From assembly GCF_003050615.1 (NCBI RefSeq), contig NZ_NWBU01000009.1, positions 278,071 to 342,070 of the forward strand: DNA of 64,000 nucleotides, given 5' to 3'. Of the stretch, positions 20,379 to 28,779 are shown piece by piece. The notes below the pieces were generated by a model. That model was not told the origin of the DNA, ran no database searches, and worked only from the letters and a program-made list of their open reading frames with translations. Numbering within the stretch: the stretch's first letter is position 1; every line of letters begins with the position of its first letter. The stretch comes from Sphingomonas oleivorans. GTDB lineage: Bacteria; Pseudomonadota; Alphaproteobacteria; Sphingomonadales; Sphingomonadaceae. The position numbers were made by a program, and so were the translations under genes.

Positions 20379-21266
20379 TCATTCTGTTGGCGCGGGCTGT
20401 GCCGGATCGGCCGGTGACGGCGTTTCGGGCGGGCTTTCCGGAGATGTTGGCGTCGGTGTCGGCGCTTCCGGGGCGCTATCCGCCTCGGTCGGGACGATCG
20501 GCTCCTCTTCCGCGGGTGGCGTGCCGCTGTCGGCTGGGGTCGGCACGATCTGGTCCTCGGCGCCTTCGGCACCCTCCTGATCCAGTATCTGGGCACGGCG
20601 GTGCTGCAGATAGGCGGAGCGGGCCGCCGCATAGGGATCGAGGCTGCTTTCCAGAAAGGCATCGCCGCCGGATTCGGTGAGGTCCGCCCGCGCGCTGATG
20701 ATGTTGGCTGCGCGGACCGCGAGTCGCTCCTGGCTCGAAAGCTCCGAATTCATCGCGATGTTGAAGGGATCGGCGAAGAAGGCCACGCCCGATCCGACGC
20801 CGTCGCGCAGCGTCGAGGGGCCGAGCAGCGGGAGGACGAGATAGGGCCCGCCATTGGCGCCCCAATGGGCGAGCGTCTGGCCGAAATCCTCGGGCGTCGG
20901 CTTCATCCCCATCTTGGTCGCCGGATCGCCGAGGCCGGCGACGCCGATCGTCGTGTTCACGACGAAGCGGCCGAACGAGTTGATCGCACGCTTCGGCTTG
21001 CCCTGGAGGAGATTGTTGATGAACGACCAGGGCTCGGTAAGATTGGCGAAGGCATTGCTGATCCCGCGTCGCGCCACCTTGGGCGTGATCGTCCGATAGA
21101 CCGACGAGACGGGTTTCAGCACCACCTTGTCCGCCGCCTGGTTGACGTCCCAGACACCGCGATTGAAGCCTTCCAGCGGATCGCGCTCGGCGAGCCTGTC
21201 CTCGCCAGGCACGGTGGCGCAGCCCGACAGGAGCGCCAGCGCGGCGGCGGCGGCGAATGCGCGCAT
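20379..21266 (-). CDS. mlaA: MlaA/VacJ outer-membrane lipoprotein with Pro-rich tail
   Basis: 295 residues. The lipobox is ALLSGC. The MlaA core is clear: DPLEGFNRGVWDVNQAADKV, then VARRGISNAFANLTEPWSFI, FGRFVVNTTIGVAGLGDPAT, DFGQTLAHWG and GPYLVLPLLGPSTLRDGVG. MlaA removes phospholipids from the outer leaflet of the outer membrane and passes them to MlaC for retrograde transport. The last ~60 residues form an unusual tail rich in Pro, Glu, Thr and Ser that is not part of the family core and is probably disordered in the periplasm. No other mla gene is near. Confidence 0.93.
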   Translation of the reverse strand: MRAFAAAAALALLSGCATVPGEDRLAERDPLEGFNRGVWDVNQAADKVVLKPVSSVYRTITPKVARRGISNAFANLTEPWSFINNLLQGKPKRAINSFGRFVVNTTIGVAGLGDPATKMGMKPTPEDFGQTLAHWGANGGPYLVLPLLGPSTLRDGVGSGVAFFADPFNIAMNSELSSQERLAVRAANIISARADLTESGGDAFLESSLDPYAAARSAYLQHRRAQILDQEGAEGAEDQIVPTPADSGTPPAEEEPIVPTEADSAPEAPTPTPTSPESPPETPSPADPAQPAPTE

Positions 21267-21331
21267 GAAGCCTTACCCCTTTTCTGTTCCGAACAGGGGC
21301 GGTGCCATAGGCGGGGGGAGGTCACAAGAGG

Positions 21332-21360
21332 TTGACCACATATAAAGATATCTTTATATC
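21332..21360 (+). promoter_or_regulatory. Promoter with perfect 20-bp palindromic operator of the methionine operon
   Basis: A -35 TTGACC (21332-21337) and a -10 TATATC (21355-21360) are 17 bp apart. Between them and overlapping the -10 lies a perfect palindrome, 21340-21359, with half-sites ATATAAAGAT and ATCTTTATAT. This is a typical ArsR-family operator form and position, and the first gene of the operon encodes an ArsR-type protein, so autoregulation is very likely. Confidence 0.8.
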
Positions 21361-21372
21361 TGATGCTACGCC

Positions 21373-22353
21373 ATGCGAACTGCCCTCGCCATATTCCGCG
21401 CGCTCGCCGATCCGACGCGGCTCCGGATCCTCGCGCTCTTGCGCTCGATGGAGCTTTCCGTGGGCGAGCTGGCGCAAGTGCTGGGGCAGAGCCAGCCGCG
21501 CGTGTCCCGCCATGTGAAGATCCTCGCCGATGCCGGGCTGGCCGAACGGCGCAAGGAAGGAAGCTGGGTGTTCCTGGGGCTGGGGCCGGCGGCGCGTGGG
21601 CCCGGATCGCAGGACAGCGCGCTGCTCGCCGCGATCGACGATTGGAGCGCCGGGGACGGCGATCATTGGGCGGTGGCGGATACGGCACGCCTCGCCGCGG
21701 TGCGCGCCGACCGGGTGGCGGCGGCCGAGCAATATTTCGCCGCGCATGCGGCCGAATGGGATGCGATCCGTTCGCTTCATGTCGCCGAGGCGCAGGTGGA
21801 GGCGGCGATCGCCGAGGCGCTCGGCACGGGGCCGGTGGGCCGGCTGGTCGATATCGGCACGGGCACGGGGCGGATGATCGAGCTGTTCGGCGGCGATGCG
21901 ACGAGCGCGATCGGCATCGATCGCAGCCCGGAAATGCTCCGCTTCGCGCGGGCCAAGCTGGGCGATAATCCGCAGGTCGAGCTGCGCCAGGCCGATATGT
22001 ATGCGCTGCCGCTCGCCAATGGCTCGGCGGATACGGTGATCGTGCATCAAGTGCTCCATTATGCGCAGCAGCCGGGTGCGGCCATTTCCGAGGCGGCGCG
22101 GCTGCTGGTGCCGGGCGGGCGGCTGCTGATCGTCGATTTCGCGAGCCATGAGCGGGAAGATCTGCGCATGCAGGACGCGCATGCGCGGCTGGGCTTCGCC
22201 GACGAGCAGATCGGGAAATGGTTTGCCGCGGCGGGGCTGGAGCTGGCGAGGCCGGTCGAGCTGCGCGGCGGCGAGCTGACGGTGAAACTATGGCTGGGCC
22301 ATCGCCGCGAACAGGCGGAGCCCGCGGAAAAGCTGTTCAAGGTGGTAGCGTGA
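21373..22353 (+). CDS. ArsR-family regulator fused to SAM-dependent methyltransferase
   Basis: 326 residues. Residues 1-75 are a winged helix of the ArsR type (FRALADPTRLRILALLRSM, then LAQVLGQSQPRVSRHVKILA). Residues ~140-290 are a class I methyltransferase domain with motif I VDIGTGTGRMIELF, IGIDRSPEMLRFAR, and LVPGGRLLIVDFASHER. It heads an operon with metF and metH and has a perfect palindrome in its promoter. The likely role is a repressor of the methionine cycle whose methyltransferase domain senses SAM or SAH rather than, or as well as, catalysing methylation. This recalls the SahR/SamR regulators described by comparative genomics; direct identity is inferred. Confidence 0.9.
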   Translation: MRTALAIFRALADPTRLRILALLRSMELSVGELAQVLGQSQPRVSRHVKILADAGLAERRKEGSWVFLGLGPAARGPGSQDSALLAAIDDWSAGDGDHWAVADTARLAAVRADRVAAAEQYFAAHAAEWDAIRSLHVAEAQVEAAIAEALGTGPVGRLVDIGTGTGRMIELFGGDATSAIGIDRSPEMLRFARAKLGDNPQVELRQADMYALPLANGSADTVIVHQVLHYAQQPGAAISEAARLLVPGGRLLIVDFASHEREDLRMQDAHARLGFADEQIGKWFAAAGLELARPVELRGGELTVKLWLGHRREQAEPAEKLFKVVA

Positions 22354-23297
22354 TGACTTTCTCGGTGGCGCAACTCGAAGAGGCGCGGTGCGCGCTGGAT
22401 GCGCCGCTCTATGCCGATCTGGCGGGCGATGCGGAGGTGTCGTTCGAATTCTTCCCGCCCCGGACGGAGAAGATGGAAGAGACGCTGTGGAGCGCGATCC
22501 AGACGCTCGCGCCGCTCGGCCCCCGCTTCGTTTCCGTTACCTATGGCGCGGGCGGATCGACGCGCGAGCGAACGCATGCGACCGTCGAGCGGATCGCGCG
22601 CGAGACGGACATTCCGCCCGCCGCGCACCTTACCTGCGTCGATGCTAGCAAGGCGGAGATTGAGGAGATTGCGCGCGCTTATTGGGATGCGGGCGTCAAG
22701 CATATTGTCGCGCTGCGCGGCGACCCGCCGGTGGAGGGCACGAAGTTCACGCCCCATCCGGAAGGCTATCAGGGGGCGGCCGATCTGGTGGCCGGGCTCA
22801 GGAAAATTGCGCCGTTCGAGATTTCGGTCGCGGCCTATCCTGAAGGCCATCCCGAGGCGGTGAGCCCGGAAGCCGATATCGACAATCTGAAGCGCAAGCT
22901 GGATGCGGGCGCGACGCGCGCGATCACCCAATTCTTCTTCTCGCCCGAAGCCTATTTCCGCTTCCGTGACCGGGCGGCGGCGGCGGGCATCAGCGCGCCG
23001 ATCGTGCCGGGGATCTTGCCCGTGTCGAATGTGGCGCAGACGCGCAAGTTCGCCGCCATGTGCGGCGCCGCCATCCCCGACTGGATGGACCGGCTGTTCG
23101 AGGGGCTGGACGATCATCCCGCCGCGCGCCAGCTCGTCGCGGCGACGGTGGCGGCCGAGCTGTGCCGCAGGCTCTATGCCGGCGGCGTGCGGCAATTCCA
23201 TTTCTACACGCTCAACCGCGCCGAGCTGTCCTTCGCTATCTGCCATCTGCTGGGCAAGCGGGTGAAGAAGGCCGGCGCGCTGGAGAAGGCGGCATGA
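22353..23297 (+). CDS. metF: 5,10-methylenetetrahydrofolate reductase
   Basis: 314 residues. It shows VSFEFFPPRTEKMEETLW, FVSVTYGAGGSTRERT, HIVALRGDPP and ATRAITQFFFSPEAYF, all signature segments of MetF. The flavoenzyme reduces methylene-THF to methyl-THF, the methyl donor for MetH encoded immediately downstream. The ATG at 22353 shares its A with the TGA stop of the regulator gene (TGATG), so translation is coupled. The order regulator, metF, metH forms a self-contained module for methionine regeneration. Confidence 0.97.
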   Translation: MTFSVAQLEEARCALDAPLYADLAGDAEVSFEFFPPRTEKMEETLWSAIQTLAPLGPRFVSVTYGAGGSTRERTHATVERIARETDIPPAAHLTCVDASKAEIEEIARAYWDAGVKHIVALRGDPPVEGTKFTPHPEGYQGAADLVAGLRKIAPFEISVAAYPEGHPEAVSPEADIDNLKRKLDAGATRAITQFFFSPEAYFRFRDRAAAAGISAPIVPGILPVSNVAQTRKFAAMCGAAIPDWMDRLFEGLDDHPAARQLVAATVAAELCRRLYAGGVRQFHFYTLNRAELSFAICHLLGKRVKKAGALEKAA

Positions 23298-24352
23298 CCA
23301 ACAAATCCGAGGCAGCGCAGCGGCTGCGCGAACAGGCGGCGCAGCGCATCCTGCTGACCGACGGCGCATTCGGCACGATGATCCAGAGCTACAGGCTCGA
23401 GGAGAAGGATTATCGCGGGGATTATGCGCTGGGCCACGATCAGAAGGGCAATAACGACCTTCTGGTGCTGACCCGGCCGGACGTGATCGACGAGATTACG
23501 CGCGCCTATCTGGACGCGGGATCGGACATTGTTTCGACCAACACCTTCAACGCCAACATCATCAGCCAGGGCGATTATGACGCGGTGCATCTCGTGCGCG
23601 AGATGAACCTGGCGGCGGCGCGGATCGCGCGCAAGGCGGCGGACGATTATCAGGCGACGGACGGGCGGCCGCGCTTCGTGGCGGGCGCGATCGGGCCGAC
23701 GAACAAGACGCTGTCGCTCTCGCCAGACGTGAATGATCCGGGCTATCGCGCGATCGATTTCGACACGATGAAGCATGTCTATCGCGATCAGGCCGAGGCG
23801 TTGCTCGACGGCGGATGCGATTTCATCCTGATCGAGACGGTGTTCGACACGCTGAACGCCAAGGCGGCGATCATGGCGGTGCTGGAGCTGGGCGAGGATC
23901 GGGGCATCGAAGTGCCGATGATGCTCTCCATGACGATCACCGACATGTCCGGGCGCAATCTTTCGGGCCATTCGGTCGAGGCCTTCTGGCATACGGTGCG
24001 CCATGCCAGGCCGCTGACGATTGGGCTCAACTGCGCCTTCGGGGCGGATCTGCTGCGCCCGCATGTGCAGGTGCTGTCCGGCATCGCCGACACGCTGCTG
24101 ATGGTCTATCCCAATGCCGGCCTGCCCAATGATCTCGGCCAATATGACGAGCAGCCGCACACGACGGGCGGGCTGATCGGCGAATGGGCGACCTCTGGGC
24201 TGATCAACATCGTCGGCGGCTGCTGCGGCACGACGCCGGCGCATATCAAGGCGATGGCCGATGCCGTGACGGGCCATCCGTCGCGCGCCATTCCGAAGAT
24301 CGCGCCGGTGACGAAGCTCGCCGGGCTCGATCCGATGGTGATGGTGGGCTAA
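23294..24352 (+). CDS. metH: Methionine synthase, homocysteine-binding half (split MetH)
   Basis: 352 residues, equal to the N-terminal homocysteine S-methyltransferase module of cobalamin-dependent MetH. It starts in the usual way ([17 protein letters not shown]). The zinc-binding cysteines are all present: Cys247 in GLNCAFG, and Cys310 and Cys311 in GGCCGTTP, the same numbering I recall for E. coli MetH. The protein ends just after this barrel, where undivided MetH would continue into the folate domain; that part is encoded separately at 24418. ATGA overlap couples it to metF. The two halves must associate to catalyse methyl transfer from methyl-THF to homocysteine. Confidence 0.95.
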   Translation: MTNKSEAAQRLREQAAQRILLTDGAFGTMIQSYRLEEKDYRGDYALGHDQKGNNDLLVLTRPDVIDEITRAYLDAGSDIVSTNTFNANIISQGDYDAVHLVREMNLAAARIARKAADDYQATDGRPRFVAGAIGPTNKTLSLSPDVNDPGYRAIDFDTMKHVYRDQAEALLDGGCDFILIETVFDTLNAKAAIMAVLELGEDRGIEVPMMLSMTITDMSGRNLSGHSVEAFWHTVRHARPLTIGLNCAFGADLLRPHVQVLSGIADTLLMVYPNAGLPNDLGQYDEQPHTTGGLIGEWATSGLINIVGGCCGTTPAHIKAMADAVTGHPSRAIPKIAPVTKLAGLDPMVMVG

Positions 24353-24380
24353 CGCCTCCCCCAATCCGCGCCAGACATAG

Positions 24381-24400
24381 GCCCCCACCTGCGTGGGGGC
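24381..24400. repeat. Short palindromic repeat between the metH halves
   Basis: GCCCCCAC (24381-24388) and GTGGGGGC (24393-24400) form a perfect 8-bp stem with a CTGC loop. Short GC-rich palindromes of this form followed by GACG resemble dispersed intergenic repeats seen in sphingomonad genomes. There is no T-run, so it is not a classical terminator. It may modulate translation or RNA stability between the two cistrons. Confidence 0.6.
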
Positions 24401-24417
24401 GACGAAAGAAAGACCAA

Positions 24418-27045
24418 GTGGCCACCGCATTCCCGATCGACGCGCCCTCCGCCGTTTCCACCGCCAATTTCGTCAATATCGGCGAGCGGACCAACGTGAC
24501 CGGATCGGCGCGGTTCAAGAAGCTGATCATGGCGGGCGATTATGCCAGCGCGGTCGAGGTCGCGCGCCAGCAGGTCGAGAATGGCGCGCAGGTGGTCGAC
24601 GTCAATATGGATGAGGGGCTGCTCGACGCCGAGATGGCGATGACCAGCTTCCTCAAGCTGATCGCCGCCGAGCCCGATATCGCGCGCGTGCCCGTGATGA
24701 TCGACAGCTCCAAATGGAGCGTGATCGAGGCGGGGCTGAAATGCGTGTCCGGAAAGCCGATCGTCAATTCGATCAGCCTGAAGGAAGGCGAAGCCGAATT
24801 CCTGAAATATGCCCGTAAGGTGATGGCCTATGGCGCGGCGGTCGTCGTCATGGCGTTCGACGAGACGGGCCAGGCGGACACGAAGGAGCGCAAGGTCGAG
24901 ATTTGCGGACGCGCCTATGATCTGCTCGTCGGCATCGGCTTCCTGCCTGAGGACATCATCTTCGATCCCAATATCTTCGCGGTCGCGACGGGCATAGACG
25001 AGCATCGGCGCTATGCGATCGACTTCATCGAGGCATGCCGCGAGATAAAGCTGCGCTGCCCGCATGCGCATATTTCGGGTGGTGTCTCGAACCTCTCCTT
25101 CTCCTTCCGCGGCAATGAGCCGGTGCGGCGCGCGATGCACAGTGTGTTCCTCTATCACGCCATCCGGGCGGGGCTGGACATGGGCATCGTCAATGCCGGC
25201 CAGCTCGACGTCTATGACGCGATCGACCCGGAGCTGCGCGAGGCGTGCGAAGACGTCATCTGGGACAGGCGCGAGGATGCGACCGAGCGGCTGATCGCGC
25301 TTGCCGAGCAGTTTCGCGGCAAGGATGCGGCGGCCGAGAAGGCGGCGGAGGAATGGCGCGGCTGGGATGTCGTCAAGCGGCTCGAACATGCGCTGGTGAA
25401 GGGCATCGACGCCTATGTCGTCGAGGATACCGAAGAGGCGCGGCAGAATTTCGCGCGGCCGATCGAGGTGATCGAAGGGCCGCTGATGGACGGCATGAAC
25501 GTCGTCGGCGACCTGTTCGGATCGGGCAAGATGTTCCTGCCGCAGGTCGTGAAATCCGCGCGCGTGATGAAGAAGGCGGTGGCGCATCTCCTGCCCTTCA
25601 TCGAGGCGGAGAAGGTGCAGGGGCAGCGCGCCAAGGGCCGGATCATCATGGCGACCGTGAAGGGCGACGTGCATGATATCGGCAAGAATATCGTCGGCGT
25701 CGTGCTCCAGTGCAACGGCTATGAGGTGATCGATCTCGGCGTGATGGTGTCGTGGATGGACATCCTCAAATCCGCGAAGGAGAATGATGCGGACATGATC
25801 GGCCTGTCCGGCCTCATCACCCCCTCGCTCGACGAGATGGTGACGGTCGCGCAGGAGATGGACCGTGCGAAGATGGCGATGCCGCTGCTGATCGGCGGGG
25901 CCACGACCTCCAAGGTGCATACCGCGCTCCGCATCGCGCCGGCCTATGAGGGGCCGGTGGTGCATGTGCTCGATGCCTCGCGCGCCGTGGGCGTCGCTTC
26001 CACGCTGATGTCCGATACGCAGCGCGATGCCTTCGTCGAGAAGACCGCCGCCGATTATGCGGCGGTGCGCCTCGCGCGCGAGGGCAAGGGGCAGAATGAG
26101 CTGGCGACGATCGAGGAGGCGCGCGCCAACGCCTTCCCGCTCGACGAGGCGCAGAAGGCGCCCGCGCCGAAGCGGCCGGGCGTGCATGTCTATGGGGATT
26201 GGCCGCTCGAGGATCTGCGCGACTATATAGACTGGACGCCCTTCTTCCGTGCCTGGGAGCTGGCGGGAAATTACCCGGCCATCCTCGACGACGAGATTGT
26301 GGGCGAGAGTGCGCGCAGCCTGTTCGCGGATGCCGAGGCGATGCTCGACCGGATCATCGCCGAGAAATGGCTGACGGCCAAGGGCGTGGCGGCGCTTTGG
26401 CCCTGTCGGCGCGTGGGCGACGATATCCTTGTTCACACGGAGGATGGGGAAATCACGCTGCCGATGCTGCGCCAGCAGATCAGGAAGCGCGAGGGGCGGG
26501 CCAATATGTGCCTGGCCGACTTCATCTCGTCCGATGGCGACTGGATCGGCGGCTTCGCGGTGACGGCGGGGCATGGCATCGAAGCGCATCTCGCCCGCTT
26601 CAAGGCGGAGACGGACGATTATTCCGATATCCTGCTGAAGGCGCTCGCCGATCGCCTGGCCGAAGCCTTTGCCGAGCGGCTGCATGCGCATGTGCGCACC
26701 GAGCTATGGGGCTATGCGGAAGGCGAGCAGCTCACCAACGAGGCGCTGATCAAGGAGCAGTATCGCGGCATCCGGCCCGCGCCGGGCTATCCCGCCTGCC
26801 CGGACCACAGCCTGAAGCCGATCCTGTTCGATCTTCTGAAGGCGACCGATGCGACGGGGATCACGCTGACGGAGAGCTTCGCCATGCTGCCCACGGCGGC
26901 GGTGTCCGGCTTCTATTTCGGCCATCCCGACAGCCAATATTTCGGCGTGGCGCGGGTGGGACGCGATCAGCTCGACGATTATGCCGCGCGGCGCGGCGTC
27001 GATCTGGAGACGGCGGAGCGCTGGCTCAGGCCCAATCTCGATTGA
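24418..27045 (+). CDS. metH: Methionine synthase, folate/B12/reactivation part (split MetH)
   Basis: About 875 residues. It carries in order the pterin-binding barrel ([20 protein letters not shown], then [15 protein letters not shown]), the cobalamin cap and B12-binding domain with the axial histidine in [12 protein letters not shown] (His419), [12 protein letters not shown] and GGATTS, and the C-terminal AdoMet activation domain with [14 protein letters not shown]. It binds methyl-THF and cobalamin and holds the reductive reactivation site. The start is a GTG at 24418 with only a weak purine run (GAAAGAAAGA); no ATG gives a sensible N-terminus. With the 352-residue half it rebuilds a complete MetH. 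Confidence 0.95.
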   Translation: MATAFPIDAPSAVSTANFVNIGERTNVTGSARFKKLIMAGDYASAVEVARQQVENGAQVVDVNMDEGLLDAEMAMTSFLKLIAAEPDIARVPVMIDSSKWSVIEAGLKCVSGKPIVNSISLKEGEAEFLKYARKVMAYGAAVVVMAFDETGQADTKERKVEICGRAYDLLVGIGFLPEDIIFDPNIFAVATGIDEHRRYAIDFIEACREIKLRCPHAHISGGVSNLSFSFRGNEPVRRAMHSVFLYHAIRAGLDMGIVNAGQLDVYDAIDPELREACEDVIWDRREDATERLIALAEQFRGKDAAAEKAAEEWRGWDVVKRLEHALVKGIDAYVVEDTEEARQNFARPIEVIEGPLMDGMNVVGDLFGSGKMFLPQVVKSARVMKKAVAHLLPFIEAEKVQGQRAKGRIIMATVKGDVHDIGKNIVGVVLQCNGYEVIDLGVMVSWMDILKSAKENDADMIGLSGLITPSLDEMVTVAQEMDRAKMAMPLLIGGATTSKVHTALRIAPAYEGPVVHVLDASRAVGVASTLMSDTQRDAFVEKTAADYAAVRLAREGKGQNELATIEEARANAFPLDEAQKAPAPKRPGVHVYGDWPLEDLRDYIDWTPFFRAWELAGNYPAILDDEIVGESARSLFADAEAMLDRIIAEKWLTAKGVAALWPCRRVGDDILVHTEDGEITLPMLRQQIRKREGRANMCLADFISSDGDWIGGFAVTAGHGIEAHLARFKAETDDYSDILLKALADRLAEAFAERLHAHVRTELWGYAEGEQLTNEALIKEQYRGIRPAPGYPACPDHSLKPILFDLLKATDATGITLTESFAMLPTAAVSGFYFGHPDSQYFGVARVGRDQLDDYAARRGVDLETAERWLRPNLD

Positions 27046-27051
27046 GCGATG

Positions 27052-27077
27052 CCCCTCCCCGCATGGGCGGGGAGGGG
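27052..27077 (+). terminator. Hairpin after metH
   Basis: A perfect 11-bp stem, CCCCTCCCCGC (27052-27062) with GCGGGGAGGGG (27067-27077), loop ATGG. It sits between convergent genes. No U-tract follows, so it may act as a 3' end stabiliser or belong to a dispersed GC-rich repeat class. Confidence 0.5.
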
Positions 27078-27084
27078 ATGATCG

Positions 27085-28707
27085 TCATTTGGCCGGGCAG
27101 GTGCCGGCCTCGCCCGGATCGAGATCGAGGCAGCGGCCGTCAATCTGATCCTTCGGCACGTCGAGGCCGATCAGTGCGGCGAGCGTCGGCAGGATATCGA
27201 CCGTTTCGACCGACAACGGCTGTTCGAACGACGTCGCGCCGGGCCGCAGGAACAGGATCGGCACGCGGCGATCATAGGCCCAGGGGCTGCCATGGGTGGC
27301 GACATAGCCCTTGGACGGATCGGAGATCGGCGTGACATGCGGCTTCAGGATCACGATCAGGTCGCCCGATCGTTCGGGATCGAAGCTGGCGCGGACGCGC
27401 TCGCGCACCGACCATTCCTCCACCGGAGGCTGGGGATCGGGCATGCGGCGCAGCTCCTCGGCGGTGAAGACCGCCTCCACCTGCGGATGGGCGAGCAGCT
27501 TGGCGCGTGCGGCGGACAGGATGCGCGGCCGATCGACGGCATCGATGTCGCGCGCGAGATACCAGTCGCCGAACGGCCCGTCACCGAGCAACAGCTTCCT
27601 GTCGCCGAAGCCGAGATCGGCAGCGAGCGCCTTGCCGAACGTCCCGGGAGACAGCGCCGGATCGGCGCGCTGGGCATCCCCGAAGGCGCGGCGCAGGTTG
27701 CGCTCGGGCAGGTCATGCCCGCCATGGTCGGCGGTCAGCACCACCGCATAGGGCACGCCCGAGCCGTCGAGCGCGGCGAGGATGCGGCCGACCGTCGCGT
27801 CGAGCGCCATCATCTGCGCGCACATCTCGGCGCCCTCCACGCCGAAGCCGTGGCCGACATAATCGGTTGCGGACAGGCCGATGGTGAGGAGATCGGGGGC
27901 GGGGCCCTGGCCCAGCTTCATATCCTTGAGGAGGCCGATGGCGAGGTCCGCCGTGGCGGCGTCGAACTCGCCGGCGGCGCGGAAGCCGCGGAAATCCTCC
28001 GCCGCGCGATCGGCCAGAACGCCCACCTCGCGCCCGCCGACGGGCACCGCGACGGAGCGCGAGCGGCAGACCGGCGGCAGCTTGGCGACCGCCGGCCGGG
28101 CGATCAGCGCGGCAAGCCGGGCGTTGGTCAGCGAGACGATCGCGGGCGGCGGACCCTTGTGATCGGCGAGGGTGACGAAGCTCTTGCCGCCCCAGAACCA
28201 GATCTGGTCGGTCGCATGGCCGCCCATCATGATCGCCGCGCGATCCTTGCCCGCGACCGAGACGACGCGCGAGCGGGCATCGGCCGACTTCATCCGGTCG
28301 CCGAGCGTCGGCACCTTCAGATGGAGGGTGGAGGGGACATAATTGTCATGATCGCTGCCGGGCGCCGTCGGATCCTCGGCGCAATAGACATTCTTGTCCG
28401 CGCGGGCGACGCTCTGGTCGATCCAGTTATTGGCGATGATGCCGGTGCGGGCGGGATGCGATCCGGTGAGGATCGTCGAATGGCCCGGGCAGGTCTCCGT
28501 CGCGGCATGGCTCTGATAGCCCGACGGGAAGACGGCGCCGGAGGCCAGCCGTTTCATGCCGCCGGTGAAGATCTGCCGATATTCGGCGAAGAGATCGGCG
28601 GAGAATTGATCGACCGAGATGGCGACGATCAGCTTCGGCGGAGGCGGTGCGGCCGGCGCGGCCGTGGCGGAAAGAAGGGCGGCGAGACTTACGAATAGTC
28701 GTTTCAA
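27085..28707 (-). CDS. PhoK/SPAP-like alkaline phosphatase
   Basis: 540 residues with a signal peptide ending around APAAPPPPK. It belongs to the alkaline phosphatase superfamily branch that uses Thr as nucleophile: VAISVDQF (metal Asp33), SHAATETCPGHS (Thr72 or Thr70), ANNW, AGKDRAAI (the Lys-x-Arg phosphate clamp), TDYVGHGFG, TADHGGHD and THGSPWAYDRRVP supply all metal and phosphate ligands I recall for the Sphingomonas enzymes SPAP and PhoK. It should hydrolyse phosphate esters in the periplasm or outside the cell. It is transcribed alone and divergent from dsbD. No Pho box was identified. Confidence 0.88.
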   Translation of the reverse strand: MKRLFVSLAALLSATAAPAAPPPPKLIVAISVDQFSADLFAEYRQIFTGGMKRLASGAVFPSGYQSHAATETCPGHSTILTGSHPARTGIIANNWIDQSVARADKNVYCAEDPTAPGSDHDNYVPSTLHLKVPTLGDRMKSADARSRVVSVAGKDRAAIMMGGHATDQIWFWGGKSFVTLADHKGPPPAIVSLTNARLAALIARPAVAKLPPVCRSRSVAVPVGGREVGVLADRAAEDFRGFRAAGEFDAATADLAIGLLKDMKLGQGPAPDLLTIGLSATDYVGHGFGVEGAEMCAQMMALDATVGRILAALDGSGVPYAVVLTADHGGHDLPERNLRRAFGDAQRADPALSPGTFGKALAADLGFGDRKLLLGDGPFGDWYLARDIDAVDRPRILSAARAKLLAHPQVEAVFTAEELRRMPDPQPPVEEWSVRERVRASFDPERSGDLIVILKPHVTPISDPSKGYVATHGSPWAYDRRVPILFLRPGATSFEQPLSVETVDILPTLAALIGLDVPKDQIDGRCLDLDPGEAGTCPAK

Positions 28708-28720
28708 AACTGTTCCCCGG

Positions 28721-28749
28721 TTGATCGCGCTTTTGCCGCATTATGTTAT
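28721..28749 (+). promoter_or_regulatory. Candidate promoter for dsbD
   Basis: TTGATC (28721-28726), 17-bp spacer, TGTTAT (28744-28749). The start codon is 30 bp downstream. Each hexamer matches 4 of 6 consensus positions. Confidence 0.45.
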
Positions 28750-28779
28750 AGCGGCCCCGAAATCACGTGCGGAGTGACG

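Noticed and set aside
24349..26691. 780-codon minus-strand frame
   Set aside because: Antisense to the second metH gene; no recognisable protein motif.
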